NCBI GenBank assembly: GCA_020160755.1
Contig: JAIUPN010000001.1
Location: 124,001 to 188,000 of the forward strand
Direction of reading: 5' to 3'
Source: Pseudomonadota bacterium
GTDB taxonomy: Bacteria; Pseudomonadota; Alphaproteobacteria; Sphingomonadales; Sphingomonadaceae
Length of the DNA stretch: 64,000 bases
This document shows positions 19,512 to 27,580 of this stretch, in pieces. Position numbers and translations under genes: made by a program. How positions within the stretch are numbered: position 1 is the first letter of the stretch; each line of letters opens with the position of its first letter. The notes under the pieces are model-generated. The model saw only the letters and a list, made by a program, of their open reading frames with translations. It did not search any database and was not told the origin of the DNA.

Positions 19512-19919
19512 TTAGCCCGGTTGCTCGACCGCGACGATCGTCAGGCGATGTTCGGTGCCGCCGCGGTCGGGCCAGTTGATCGACTGGCCGACGCTCAGGC
19601 CGATCAGCCCCGCACCTACCGGGGTCAGGATCGACATCCGGCCCGCCGAAATGTCGGCTTCGGCCGGGTACACGAGACGGACGGTGCGTTCGGTGCCGTT
19701 TTTCTCGTCACTGAAAGTGACCTTCGATCCCATCGTTACCACGTCGGGCGGGATCTTCGAACGGTCGCAGATGGCGGCGCGATCGATCTCGCCGAGCAGC
19801 AATTCATAGAAACGGACCGAATCGCGCTGCTGGTGCAGCGTCAGTTCGGTAAGCGCATCGGCTTCGCTGTCGATCATGCGGATATGGGGCATCGCGGCCC
19901 CCTTTTTCTTCTTGGTCAT
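19512..19919 (-). CDS. rnk: Rnk-like GreA/GreB C-terminal-domain protein
   Basis: A protein of 135 residues (126 if ATG 19892, MPHIRMIDSEA, is used). The C-terminal FKBP-like GreA/GreB domain is clear: VTMGSKVTFSDE, RTVRLVYPAEAD, ISILTPVGAGLIGLSVGQSI and a final Trp-containing W.DRGG segment. The N-terminal half has the short helical hairpin of Rnk rather than the long GreA coiled coil (LTELTLHQQRDSVRFYELLLGEIDRA). Rnk binds RNA polymerase and was named as regulator of nucleoside diphosphate kinase. The identification rests on the domain order and length. Confidence 0.85.
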   Translation of the reverse strand: MTKKKKGAAMPHIRMIDSEADALTELTLHQQRDSVRFYELLLGEIDRAAICDRSKIPPDVVTMGSKVTFSDEKNGTERTVRLVYPAEADISAGRMSILTPVGAGLIGLSVGQSINWPDRGGTEHRLTIVAVEQPG

Positions 19920-19977
19920 GGCGCGGACTTTCCGGCTGACGCGCGGCGGCCGCGCGTGGCTTTGTTGAACGGAATTT

Positions 19978-20014
19978 GCCCCGGGTTCGGGGCAGTCGCG
20001 CCGGAACCCGGGGC
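19978..20014. other. GC-rich hairpin in 221-bp gap between rnk and radC
   Basis: Perfect 11-bp arms GCCCCGGGTTC (19978-19988) and GAACCCGGGGC (20004-20014) enclose a 15-nt loop. The gap 19920-20140 otherwise shows no gene or recognised site. The hairpin lies downstream of radC and upstream of rnk (both minus strand), so it could be the radC terminator, although no T-tract follows. Confidence 0.5.
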
Positions 20015-20140
20015 TAAATGCCCGCGAGAAGCTGTCCTCCGTGGAAACGGAAGCGGAGAAGGCCGCGTCGAATCTGCATGAAGCGGATGATGATGCAGGG
20101 GGCGGCGGAAGTCAAACGCCCCTGGCGGCGGAGGTCGCGG

Positions 20141-20854
20141 CTAGAGGAGGCCCATCGCACGAAAGCTGCGATAATCGGAACCGCCGATGACGATATGGTC
20201 GTGCAGTGCGATCCCCAGCTTCGCCGCCGCGCTCGCAATCTCCTTTGTGATCGCGATATCCTGCCGGCTCGGTTCGGGACTGCCGCTCGGATGATTGTGG
20301 ACCAGGATGATCGCCGAGGCGCCGAGTTCGAGCGCGCGCCTGATCACCTCGCGAACATAGATGGCCGACTGGTCGATCGATCCTTCGCTCGCCAGCTCGT
20401 CGCGGATCAGCATGTTGCGCGCGTTGAGATAAAGCACGCGAACGCGCTCGACATCGATCGGTCCCATGTCGGCGCGCAGCCAGTCCAGCAGCGCATCCCA
20501 GCTGGAAAGCAGGGGCTTGTCGCGGAACTCGCCCTTCAGCAGGCGCAGTCCGGTTGCCTGAACGATCTTGAGCGCGGCGATGCCGGTGTCGCCCAATCCG
20601 TCGACGCGGCGCAGCGATTCGGGATCGGCGCTGACAAGCTGCGCCAGTGATCCGAATTCGCGCAGCAGCGTTTTCGCCAGCGGCTTTGTGTCGCGGCGCG
20701 GGATCGCGAGCGCGAGGAGATATTCGACCAGCTCGTAATCGGCGAGCCCATCGGCGTCGTCGAGCAGCCGCGCGCGCAACCGTGCGCGATGTCCCAGATG
20801 ATCGGGCGTATCCCCCATGACGGCCGCAATAACCGCCTTGTGGGGTGCACTCAA
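20141..20854 (-). CDS. radC: RadC/JAB-domain protein
   Basis: A protein of 237 residues (225 if ATG 20818, MGDTPDHLGHR, is used). An N-terminal helical region with a helix-hairpin-helix-like segment (GLADYELVEYLL and VDGLGDTG) precedes the JAB/MPN domain. The metal-binding motif is intact: HNHPSGSPEPSRQD places His186, His188, Ser196 and Asp199. A metal-dependent hydrolase fold is therefore likely. The historical DNA-repair role of RadC is doubtful, and the true function is unsettled. It is monocistronic, with a 134-bp divergent region shared with ydbH. Confidence 0.93.
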   Translation of the reverse strand: MSAPHKAVIAAVMGDTPDHLGHRARLRARLLDDADGLADYELVEYLLALAIPRRDTKPLAKTLLREFGSLAQLVSADPESLRRVDGLGDTGIAALKIVQATGLRLLKGEFRDKPLLSSWDALLDWLRADMGPIDVERVRVLYLNARNMLIRDELASEGSIDQSAIYVREVIRRALELGASAIILVHNHPSGSPEPSRQDIAITKEIASAAAKLGIALHDHIVIGGSDYRSFRAMGLL

Positions 20855-20988
20855 CGGTCATAGGAAAAGGAAGATGGCGAACCGGATCAATTTCCTGCAT
20901 CGAAACGGAATTTCCGGCGTTTCTGTCCTGAACGGGGTTCGGGTCGAGGGACGGGATTTTGCCGCCATGACGTCATCGGCTGATTTCC

Positions 20989-23900
20989 ATGACTGATGTG
21001 GAAGACGGCGCGGAGCTGCGGTGGAAGTACCGGACTGTGCTGTTCAGGAAGCGTTGGCTGACCGCCGGCGCGGTCATCATCCTCGTCGCGGGGGTGTGGA
21101 TCGCGCGGGAGCCGATCGCTGACGAATTCATCGCCGACCAGCTCGAAAGCCGCGGCGTCCCTGCGCGCTATACGATCGACCGGATCGGTTTTCGCAGCGA
21201 GATATTGTCCAACATCGTCATCGGTGACCCGAAGCGTCCCGACCTGACCGCGAAGAAGGTCGAAGTCCTGCTCGGCTATGGCTGGCGCGGTCCCTATGTG
21301 TCGGAAATCCGCGCCGAAGGAGTCCGGCTCTATGGCCGCTTCGTCGACGACCGCCTCTCTTTTGGCGCGCTCGACAAATTTCGCGATCCCACGAGCACCG
21401 ATCCTTTTGCGCTGCCCGACCTGTCGGTCGTGCTGCGCGACGCCAGGGCACGGGTCGAGACGCCGTGGGGCAATGTCGGCGCGGCACTCAACGGTGGCGG
21501 TAATCTGCGCCGCGACTTTACGGGCAAGCTCGCGCTCGTTGCCCCGCGCATCGCGGCGGCGGGGTGCAGCGGCGATGACATCAGTTTCTACGGCGAGGTT
21601 CTCGTCCGCGACGTCCGGCCGCAGCTTGTCGGCCCGTTGCGTGGCGGCGCTCTTCGCTGCACCGACGGGCGTGTCACCGCCGCGTCGCCGCAAATCGCGC
21701 TCGACCTGTCGCTCGCCGAAGATTTGCAAAGCTGGAAGGGCACGGCCGACGCGAGCATCGCGCGGCTTGTCGCGGGGCCCGTCGCGGCCGATCGGATGGG
21801 CCTGCGCGCGCGCTTCGACGGCACTGCGGTGCTGACGAAGCTCGACGTCGATGCCGACATGGCGCGCCTTCGCGGCGCCGATTTTGCGGCCGGGACCGTC
21901 AATCTTGACGCCAGCGGCAGCGTCGGCAGTGCGGCGCCGAAATTTGACGGGCAGATCCGCTTCGCCCGCGCAAGCGGCAGCGCCGATTTGCGTCGCTCGC
22001 TCGCCGAAAGCGCGCGCGGGCTGGCGGGTTCGCCCGTGGGGCCGCTGGCGGCGAAGGCCGTCGGCGCGCTGAGCCGCGTGCTCGCCGATGCGAGCGGCAG
22101 CGCGGGTTTCGCGCTGGCGGGCGAGGGGCCGACTGCGCGCGTCGACCTGATCGCGCCTGTGCTGACGAGCGCCAGCGGCGCACGCTTCGTCGGCAGCGCG
22201 GACAGCCGCATCGGCTATCTTTATGGTGCCGACGAGCCCGCCGTGATCGCCACGGGACGCTGGAGCATCGCGGGCGGCGACCTGCCTTCGGGAACGCTGA
22301 GCCTCGATCGCAATGAGGAGGGCAGGGTGACCGGCCTCGCCAGCCTCGATCCTTATGGCGCCGAAGGGGCGCGGCTGGCGCTGACGCCGGTGCGTTTTTC
22401 GGGCGGTGCGGGCGGGTTGCTTCGTTTTGCGACGACGGCGGCGCTATCGGGACCGCTTGCGGGCGGGCGTGTCGAGCGGCTGACGGTGCCGCTGAACGGC
22501 TTCCTTGCGCCGACGGGGGCGCTGGCGTTCGACGGCGGATGCAGCCGCGTCGGCGCCGACCGGATCGACGTCGGCGGTTTCCGTTTGGGTCGCAGCGCGG
22601 TCGATCTGTGCAGCCAGCCGGGTGCGCCGCTGCTGAGCGCGGGGCCGGACGGGCTGCGCGGAAATATCCGCATTCCCGCCATATTGCTGCGCGGCACAAG
22701 CGGCAGTTCGCCATTCAGCCTGAAAAGCGGTCCTGCCAACATCGACCTGTCGGCGATGCGCTGGTCGCTCGCGCGCGCCGATGTCCGGCTCGGCGAGGGG
22801 GAGAGCGTCACGCGTTTCGCGGCCGACAGCCTGAGCGGACGTCGGGCGCCGCAGGGCATGGCGGGCGAGCTGCGCGGCGCGAACGGCAAGATCGGCGCGG
22901 TGCCGCTGGATATGAGCGAGGTCGCTGGAACGTGGCGCTTTGCAAATGGCGCGTTGACGCTCGACGGTGGGCTGCAACTTACCGACGCCGCGCCCGACCC
23001 GCGCTTCTTCCCGCTCGTCAGCAGCGACGCGAACCTGCGCTTCGCGAACGGGGTCATTGAAGCGAAAGCGGGTTTCAACGAGCGGAAGACGGGGACGAAA
23101 ATTCTCGACACGCTGATCCGCCACCGGCTCGCGGACAGCAGCGGCTCGGCCGACCTGACCGTCAAGGAACTGCGATTCAACGAGGCGTTCCAGCCCGACC
23201 AGTTGACCAGTCTCGCGCTCGGCGTCGTCGCCAATGTCCGTGGGTCGGTGGTCGGCGACGGGCGGATCGAGTGGACCGCCGGCGGCGTCACCAGCCGCGG
23301 CACCTTTGCGACCGCCGACGCCAGTCTCGCCGCGGCCTTCGGCCCGGTGACCGGCCTGACCACCACGCTCAGCTTCGACGACTTGATCGGGCTCAAGTCG
23401 GCGCCGGGGCAGATCGCGAAGATCAAGGAGATCAACCCCGGCATTCCGGTGCTCGACGGCGAGATCGAATATCGATTGCTCGGCGACAACCGGGTGCGGG
23501 TCGAGGGCGGCAGCTGGCCCTTCGCCGGCGGCAAGCTGTTGCTCCATCCGACGACGCTCGATTTCAGCGCCGAAAACGCGCGGCGGCTGTCGTTCGATAT
23601 CGTTGGGGTCGACGCGGCGGTCTTCCTGCAAAGTTTCGGCTTCGAAAATATCAACGCCACCGGCGTGTTCGACGGGACGCTGCCGGTCGAGTTCGACGGG
23701 CTGGGCGGACGGATCGTGGGCGGGCGTATCGATTCGCGTGCTGGCGGCGGCACGCTTGCCTATGTCGGCGAATTGTCGAACCGTAATCTGGGCGCAATCG
23801 CCAATTTTGCCTTTGGCGCGCTGCGTAGCCTCAAATATGACGACCTCACCATCATCCTGAACGGCGACCTCGACGGCGAAATGGTGACCGATATCCGCTT

Positions 23901-24156
23901 TGGCGGTGTGGGGCAGGGGGTGGGTGCGACGCGCAATTTCCTGACCAACCAGGTTGCGAAACTGCCGCTGGTCTTCAATGTGAAGATCAAGGCGCCGTTC
24001 CGCCAGTTGCTGACCTCGGCGAAAGGCTTTTACGACCCTTCGCTGTTGATCGAACAGAATCTGCCCGCGTTGATGCGCGCGCAGGAAGAAGCCGAAGCCG
24101 CCGCAAAAGGCGCACCACCACCCGTTCAGCCTCCAGAAAGCGAGCCCATGCGATGA
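20989..24156 (+). CDS. ydbH: YdbH-family AsmA-like intermembrane phospholipid transport protein
   Basis: A protein of 1055 residues, longer than E. coli YdbH (about 880). A basic N-terminus and one membrane helix (about 24-42) anchor it in the inner membrane. The remainder is a long repetitive beta-rich periplasmic part expected to form the hydrophobic groove of an AsmA-like bridge. The C-terminal 200 residues carry the YdbH-type region (LPVEFDGLGGRIVGGRIDSR, LKYDDLTIILNGDLDGEM, VKIKAPFRQLL), ending in a Glu/Ala-rich tail. In E. coli YdbH is one of three redundant AsmA-like proteins moving phospholipids to the outer membrane, and it works with YnbE. The stop overlaps the ynbE start by 4 nt, which supports the same partnership here. 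Confidence 0.9.
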   Translation: MTDVEDGAELRWKYRTVLFRKRWLTAGAVIILVAGVWIAREPIADEFIADQLESRGVPARYTIDRIGFRSEILSNIVIGDPKRPDLTAKKVEVLLGYGWRGPYVSEIRAEGVRLYGRFVDDRLSFGALDKFRDPTSTDPFALPDLSVVLRDARARVETPWGNVGAALNGGGNLRRDFTGKLALVAPRIAAAGCSGDDISFYGEVLVRDVRPQLVGPLRGGALRCTDGRVTAASPQIALDLSLAEDLQSWKGTADASIARLVAGPVAADRMGLRARFDGTAVLTKLDVDADMARLRGADFAAGTVNLDASGSVGSAAPKFDGQIRFARASGSADLRRSLAESARGLAGSPVGPLAAKAVGALSRVLADASGSAGFALAGEGPTARVDLIAPVLTSASGARFVGSADSRIGYLYGADEPAVIATGRWSIAGGDLPSGTLSLDRNEEGRVTGLASLDPYGAEGARLALTPVRFSGGAGGLLRFATTAALSGPLAGGRVERLTVPLNGFLAPTGALAFDGGCSRVGADRIDVGGFRLGRSAVDLCSQPGAPLLSAGPDGLRGNIRIPAILLRGTSGSSPFSLKSGPANIDLSAMRWSLARADVRLGEGESVTRFAADSLSGRRAPQGMAGELRGANGKIGAVPLDMSEVAGTWRFANGALTLDGGLQLTDAAPDPRFFPLVSSDANLRFANGVIEAKAGFNERKTGTKILDTLIRHRLADSSGSADLTVKELRFNEAFQPDQLTSLALGVVANVRGSVVGDGRIEWTAGGVTSRGTFATADASLAAAFGPVTGLTTTLSFDDLIGLKSAPGQIAKIKEINPGIPVLDGEIEYRLLGDNRVRVEGGSWPFAGGKLLLHPTTLDFSAENARRLSFDIVGVDAAVFLQSFGFENINATGVFDGTLPVEFDGLGGRIVGGRIDSRAGGGTLAYVGELSNRNLGAIANFAFGALRSLKYDDLTIILNGDLDGEMVTDIRFGGVGQGVGATRNFLTNQVAKLPLVFNVKIKAPFRQLLTSAKGFYDPSLLIEQNLPALMRAQEEAEAAAKGAPPPVQPPESEPMR

Positions 24157-24368
24157 AGAAAACCAAGACTGGAGCAAGGAGGCTGGCCATAAGCGGTCGC
24201 TGTCTGGCACTGATGACGGGAATGTCGGCCCTTGCGGGCTGCGTCCAGATCGAAACGCCCGACAAGCCGATCGAGATCAACCTGAACATCAACATCCGTC
24301 AGGAAGTGGTGTACAGGCTGGATGGCGATGCCAAGAAGCTCATCGAGCAGAATAGCGAGATATTCTGA
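24153..24368 (+). CDS. ynbE: YnbE-family lipoprotein
   Basis: A protein of 71 residues. The signal peptide ends in lipobox LAGC (Cys30), followed by the YnbE core VQIETPDKPIEINLNINI and a short helix LDGDAKKLIEQ. In E. coli YnbE is an outer-membrane lipoprotein that stacks beta-strands against the C-terminus of YdbH and completes the intermembrane bridge. Overlaps on both sides (ATGA with ydbH, TGATG with ydbL) show tight coupling. Confidence 0.92.
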   Translation: MKKTKTGARRLAISGRCLALMTGMSALAGCVQIETPDKPIEINLNINIRQEVVYRLDGDAKKLIEQNSEIF

Positions 24369-24784
24369 TGGGGAATAGGAAGATGCGTATGACGAAGTGG
24401 AAACCGACCGGACTGGCCCTCGCCGCGATTGCGGCGACCGCCGCCGTTGCCCTCGCTGTGCCGTCGGCGATGGCGCAGCGCGATCCCGCCTATGCGGCCG
24501 CGCGCGCCGCGGGGCAGATCGGCGAGCAGGTCGACGGCTATCTCGGCTTTGCAACGACGCCGACCCCGGCGATCCGCGCGTTGGTCGAGGATCTGAACAT
24601 CAAGCGTAAAGCGGCCTACACCGCCAGCGCGCAGTCGACCGGCAGTACGGTGCAACAATTCGCATTCACCAGCGGCTGCAACCTGATCGCGCAGACCAAG
24701 CCGGGCGAGAAATATCAGACTCCGGGCGGTGCATGGAAGACCCGCGATAGCGGCCCGCCCGAACGCGACGCGCGCTGCCCGTAA
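24368..24784 (+). CDS. ydbL: YdbL-family (DUF1318) periplasmic protein
   Basis: A protein of 138 residues from ATG 24368. ATG 24383 and ATG 24389 are also in frame, and AGGAAG sits just before them, so the true start may be 24389. The signal peptide ends in AMAQ. The mature part has the DUF1318 pattern (AARAAGQIGEQVDGYLGF, VEDLNIKRKAAYTASAQ) and a C-terminal extension with two Cys. In E. coli YdbL modulates the YdbH-YnbE bridge. A strong terminator follows the gene, closing the ydbH-ynbE-ydbL operon. Confidence 0.88.
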   Translation: MGNRKMRMTKWKPTGLALAAIAATAAVALAVPSAMAQRDPAYAAARAAGQIGEQVDGYLGFATTPTPAIRALVEDLNIKRKAAYTASAQSTGSTVQQFAFTSGCNLIAQTKPGEKYQTPGGAWKTRDSGPPERDARCP

Positions 24785-24820
24785 ACCGCCGAACCGCATA
24801 ATGGGGCTCGAGAGCCCTCA

Positions 24821-24856
24821 GATGCCGCCGCGCCCCTAAACGCGGCGGCATTTTTG
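24821..24856 (+). terminator. Rho-independent terminator after ydbL
   Basis: A perfect 11-bp stem, ATGCCGCCGCG (24822-24832) with CGCGGCGGCAT (24841-24851), has an 8-nt loop and runs straight into TTTTT. Position and form are those of an intrinsic terminator for the ydbH operon. Confidence 0.88.
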
Positions 24857-24898
24857 CGCGCCCGTGCTGCGCCAATTTTGTGCACCTGCGCACAAGCA

Positions 24899-24927
24899 TT
24901 GACTTCATCGGGCGTCGTTCCTAAACG
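24899..24927 (+). promoter_or_regulatory. Candidate sigma-70-type promoter ahead of atpI
   Basis: TTGACT (24899-24904) is a good -35 match. After a 17-nt spacer, TAAACG (24922-24927) is a weak -10. It is the only promoter-like pair seen between the ydbH terminator and atpI. No transcription data are available. Confidence 0.35.
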
Positions 24928-24946
24928 GACCGCGCCTTAGGGGTCC

Positions 24947-24968
24947 CCCGAATTTTCGGGCCTTTTTT
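24947..24968 (+). other. Hairpin with T-run in the atpI leader
   Basis: CCCGAA (24947-24952) pairs with TTCGGG (24955-24960) around a 2-nt loop, followed by CCTTTTTT. It looks like a small intrinsic terminator placed between the candidate promoter and the atpI ribosome binding site. It could be a second terminator for the upstream operon or an attenuator for the ATP synthase genes. The very short loop lowers confidence. Confidence 0.4.
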
Positions 24969-25017
24969 CGCAGGCGGAATCGATGGATATCGGCTCTGTT
25001 TCAGGAGGATGGCACAA

Positions 25018-25347
25018 ATGACGGGGAACGGCAGCGATCCGGAACCAGCTTCGGAGGATTCGCGCCTGGTCTCGCTCGAAGAGCGATTGGACCGGGCCGA
25101 AGCCGCAGAAGCGAAGCGGACCGCAGTGAACGCCGGACCGGAGACCGATGCGAATTACAAGCTCGGCAACCGCGTTCTGGCCGAACTGCTGGGCGGGATC
25201 GGTGGCGGCGCGCTGGTTGGTTGGACGATCGACCATTTTGCGGGCACGGCACCCTGGGGCCTGTTGGCGGTACTGTTCCTCGGAATAGTCGTCGCCTTCA
25301 GAAACATATTTCGGATTGCGAACGTCCGGCCGACAAAGCCGGACTGA
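25018..25347 (+). CDS. atpI: AtpI/AtpZ-family ATP synthase assembly protein
   Basis: A protein of 109 residues from ATG 25018, which is 9 nt after AGGAGG (25003-25008). ATG 25009 abuts that site and is too close. A charged, coiled-coil-like N-terminus (SLEERLDRAEAAEAKR) precedes two helices with LAELLGGIGGGALVGWTIDHF and PWGLLAVLFLGIVVAFRNIFR, the AtpZ/AtpI pattern. These small proteins help assemble the c-ring and supply magnesium. It is the first gene of the F0 cluster. Confidence 0.9.
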   Translation: MTGNGSDPEPASEDSRLVSLEERLDRAEAAEAKRTAVNAGPETDANYKLGNRVLAELLGGIGGGALVGWTIDHFAGTAPWGLLAVLFLGIVVAFRNIFRIANVRPTKPD

Positions 25348-25371
25348 CGGGGATTTAAGGCGAGGTATCGC

Positions 25372-26151
25372 GTGGCGGATCAAGGTAAAGTGGACCCGAT
25401 GCACCAGTTCGAGGTGCAGAAGATGTTCGACATGTTCCATGTCGGCAATCATGAGGTTGCCTTTACGACGAGCGCGATGTGGATGGTCATCGCCGGTCTT
25501 CTCCTCTGGGCCTTCATGATCGGCGGGATGAAGCGTCAGCTCGTTCCCGGTCGCTGGCAGGTCGCCGTCGAAGGTTTCACCGGCTTCATTTCGGGCATGA
25601 TGAACGCGAATATCGGCCCCGAAGGCCGTAAATATACGCCCTATGTCTTCTCGCTCTTCATGTTCATCCTGATGCTGAACGTGATCGGTCTGATGCCGTT
25701 CGGTCTGTTCGGCCTGCATCCCTTCACCGTGACGAGCCACTTCGCAATTACCGGTTTTCTCGCAATCCTGAGCTTCTCGATCGTCCTGATCGTCGGTTTC
25801 TGGCGCCACGGCCTGCATTTCTTCTCGCTTTTCGTCCCGCATGGCACGCCCTGGTGGCTGCTGTGGCTGATCCCGGTGATCGAGCTCGTGTCGTTCCTCG
25901 TCCGCCCGTTCAGCCTCGCGCTGCGACTCTTCGTCGCGATGACCGCGGGCCACGTGCTCATGAAGGTGTTCGCCTCGTTCATCATCGACGGCATCGCCGC
26001 TGGCCCCGCAGTCGGGCTCGGCGTCGGCATCCCCAGCATGGCGCTGATGGTCGGCATCAGCGGGCTCGAACTGCTGGTCGCGGGTATCCAGGCCTATGTG
26101 TTCGCGCTGCTTACGTCGCTCTATCTGAACGACGCGATCAATCTGCACTGA
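25372..26151 (+). CDS. atpB: ATP synthase F0 subunit a
   Basis: A membrane protein of 259 residues that forms the proton half-channels beside the c-ring. The conserved helix [17 protein letters not shown] holds the essential Arg, most likely Arg185 in ALRLF, and [24 protein letters not shown] forms the last helices. The start is GTG at 25372, preceded by GCGAGG; the [16 protein letters not shown]-terminus is typical of sphingomonads. It lies 24 nt after atpI. Confidence 0.98.
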   Translation: MADQGKVDPMHQFEVQKMFDMFHVGNHEVAFTTSAMWMVIAGLLLWAFMIGGMKRQLVPGRWQVAVEGFTGFISGMMNANIGPEGRKYTPYVFSLFMFILMLNVIGLMPFGLFGLHPFTVTSHFAITGFLAILSFSIVLIVGFWRHGLHFFSLFVPHGTPWWLLWLIPVIELVSFLVRPFSLALRLFVAMTAGHVLMKVFASFIIDGIAAGPAVGLGVGIPSMALMVGISGLELLVAGIQAYVFALLTSLYLNDAINLH

Positions 26152-26162
26152 TATTTCAACCG

Positions 26163-26168
26163 TATAAT
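26163..26168 (+). promoter_or_regulatory. TATAAT box in the atpB-atpE gap
   Basis: An exact TATAAT lies in the 41-nt AT-rich gap upstream of atpE. No good -35 is found 16-18 nt upstream. It may be an internal promoter boosting subunit c, or part of an AU-rich translational enhancer; the ribosome binding site AAGGAG follows at 26181-26186. Confidence 0.25.
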
Positions 26169-26192
26169 CAATGTTTTTCCAAGGAGTATAAA

Positions 26193-26423
26193 ATGGACGT
26201 TCAAGCTGCTTCGCTCATCGGCGCCGGTCTGGCCGCTATCGGTGCCGGTATGGCCGCCATCGGTGTGGGCAACGTGTTCGGTAGCTTCCTCGAAAGCGCG
26301 CTGCGTAACCCCGCAGCTGCCGACGGCCAGCAGGGCCGCCTGTTCATCGGCTTCGCGGCTGCCGAACTTCTCGGCCTGCTGTCGTTCCTTATCGCGATCC
26401 TGCTGTACCTGAAGGCGGCCTGA
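26193..26423 (+). CDS. atpE: ATP synthase F0 subunit c
   Basis: A hairpin of 76 residues that forms the proton-driven rotor ring. Helix 1 ([19 protein letters not shown]) has the Gly/Ala-rich packing motif, the loop is RNPAA, and helix 2 carries the proton-binding Glu58 in [11 protein letters not shown]. No sodium-binding pattern was seen, so proton coupling is expected. ATG 26193 follows AAGGAGTATAAA. A perfect hairpin lies immediately downstream. Confidence 0.98.
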   Translation: MDVQAASLIGAGLAAIGAGMAAIGVGNVFGSFLESALRNPAAADGQQGRLFIGFAAAELLGLLSFLIAILLYLKAA

Positions 26424-26431
26424 TCCCGTTT

Positions 26432-26461
26432 GCGGGGCCGCCCGTTCGGGTGCGGCCCCGC
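26432..26461 (+). other. Stable hairpin between atpE and the b' gene
   Basis: Arms GCGGGGCCGC (26432-26441) and GCGGCCCCGC (26452-26461) pair perfectly over 10 bp with a 10-nt loop. ATTTTTCC follows a few bases later. It can act as a partial terminator or RNA-stabilising stem, giving more subunit c message than downstream b subunits. The structure is seen; the role is inferred. Confidence 0.6.
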
Positions 26462-26494
26462 GACTGAATTTTTCCTTGTCGGTCGAGAGTATCC

Positions 26495-26992
26495 ATGCCT
26501 CAAATCAGCCAATTTGCTGAAAACTGGTATGCCGCATCACAGATTTTCTGGGTGCTGCTGACCTTCGGCTTCGTCTTTTTCGTCATCGGCCGCGGCATGT
26601 TGCCGAAGATCGAGGCGACGGTGGACGCGCGCGACCGCAAGGTGGCGGACGATCTGGCCGCGGCGAAGGCAGCCCATGCCGCCGCCGACGCGCTGGAAGA
26701 AAGCTATCGCCAGCAAAGCGACGCCAGCCGCGCCGCCGCGCAAAAGTCGGTAACGGACGCCAAGGACAAGGCCGCAAAAGACGCCGAAAAGCGCCTTGCA
26801 AAGATCGACGCCGAACTCGCCGACAAGCTGTCGGCGGCGGAAGCCGATGTCCGCGCGGCGCGCAGCTCGGCGATGGCCGAAATCGAATCGGTAGCGGCCG
26901 AAGCAGCGGGCGACCTCGTCGCCAAGCTGTCGGGCGTGAAGATTGCCGCGGCAGATGCCAAGGCGGCGGTGAAGGCGGTGCTCCATGGCTAA
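26495..26992 (+). CDS. atpF': ATP synthase F0 subunit b'
   Basis: A protein of 165 residues. One N-terminal membrane helix (SQIFWVLLTFGFVFFVIGRGMLP, about 15-37) is followed by a long Ala/Lys/Glu coiled coil that forms one half of the peripheral stalk. It is the diverged b-type subunit (b') found next to b in alphaproteobacteria and photosynthetic bacteria. Its stop overlaps the start of the following b gene by 8 nt. Confidence 0.93.
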   Translation: MPQISQFAENWYAASQIFWVLLTFGFVFFVIGRGMLPKIEATVDARDRKVADDLAAAKAAHAAADALEESYRQQSDASRAAAQKSVTDAKDKAAKDAEKRLAKIDAELADKLSAAEADVRAARSSAMAEIESVAAEAAGDLVAKLSGVKIAAADAKAAVKAVLHG

Positions 26993-27518
26993 TTTTGCTC
27001 TGATCCTGTCGGAGGGCGTGGCCGAGCCAGCATCCTTCGGTTTCATCGACGCGACCGTCTGGGTGTCGATCGCGATGGCGATCTTTATCGCGATCCTGCT
27101 CTGGAAAAAGGTGCCGGCGATGGTCGCGGGCATGCTCGACAACAAGATTGCCGAGATTTCGAAGCAGCTCAAGGAAGCCGAAGCGCTGCGCCTCGACGCC
27201 GAATCGCTGAAGGCTGAATATGAAGCCAAGCTCGCCCATGCGGCGAAGGAAGCCGACGAAATGCGCGCCCGCGCCGACGCCGAAGCCGAAGCGCTGGTTG
27301 CGAAGGCAAAGGCCGATGCGACCGCGCTGATCGCGCGCCGCAAGCAGATGGCCGAAGACCGGATTGCCGCAGCCGAAGCCGGTGCGCTCGCCGAAGTCCG
27401 CACCGCGGCCGCCAAGGCTGCGACCGATGCGGCGGCGAAGCTGATCGCCGACAAGCATGATGCCAATGCCGACAAGGCGCTGGTCGATCAGGCGATCGCT
27501 GGCGTCGCCAGGGGCTGA
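26985..27518 (+). CDS. atpF: ATP synthase F0 subunit b
   Basis: A protein of 177 residues with a membrane helix at about 25-41 (TVWVSIAMAIFIAILLWKKVP). The stalk coiled coil IAEISKQLKEAEALRLDAE and then ARADAEAEALVAKAKADA follows. It pairs with b' to hold the stator. The start overlaps the b' gene, and an intrinsic terminator follows, so the F0 operon ends here. The F1 genes (atpHAGDC) are not in the window and must lie elsewhere, as is usual in alphaproteobacteria. Confidence 0.95.
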   Translation: MANFALILSEGVAEPASFGFIDATVWVSIAMAIFIAILLWKKVPAMVAGMLDNKIAEISKQLKEAEALRLDAESLKAEYEAKLAHAAKEADEMRARADAEAEALVAKAKADATALIARRKQMAEDRIAAAEAGALAEVRTAAAKAATDAAAKLIADKHDANADKALVDQAIAGVARG

Positions 27519-27543
27519 GCCTTTCGACATCGCTGATTATCGA

Positions 27544-27570
27544 AACGCCCGCGGTTTCCGCGGGCGTTTT
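27544..27570 (+). terminator. Rho-independent terminator of the F0 operon
   Basis: A perfect 11-bp stem, AACGCCCGCGG (27544-27554) with CCGCGGGCGTT (27558-27568), has a 3-nt loop and runs into TTTT. It lies between convergent atpF and the GST gene. Confidence 0.9.
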
Positions 27571-27580
27571 GCTTTGGGGG

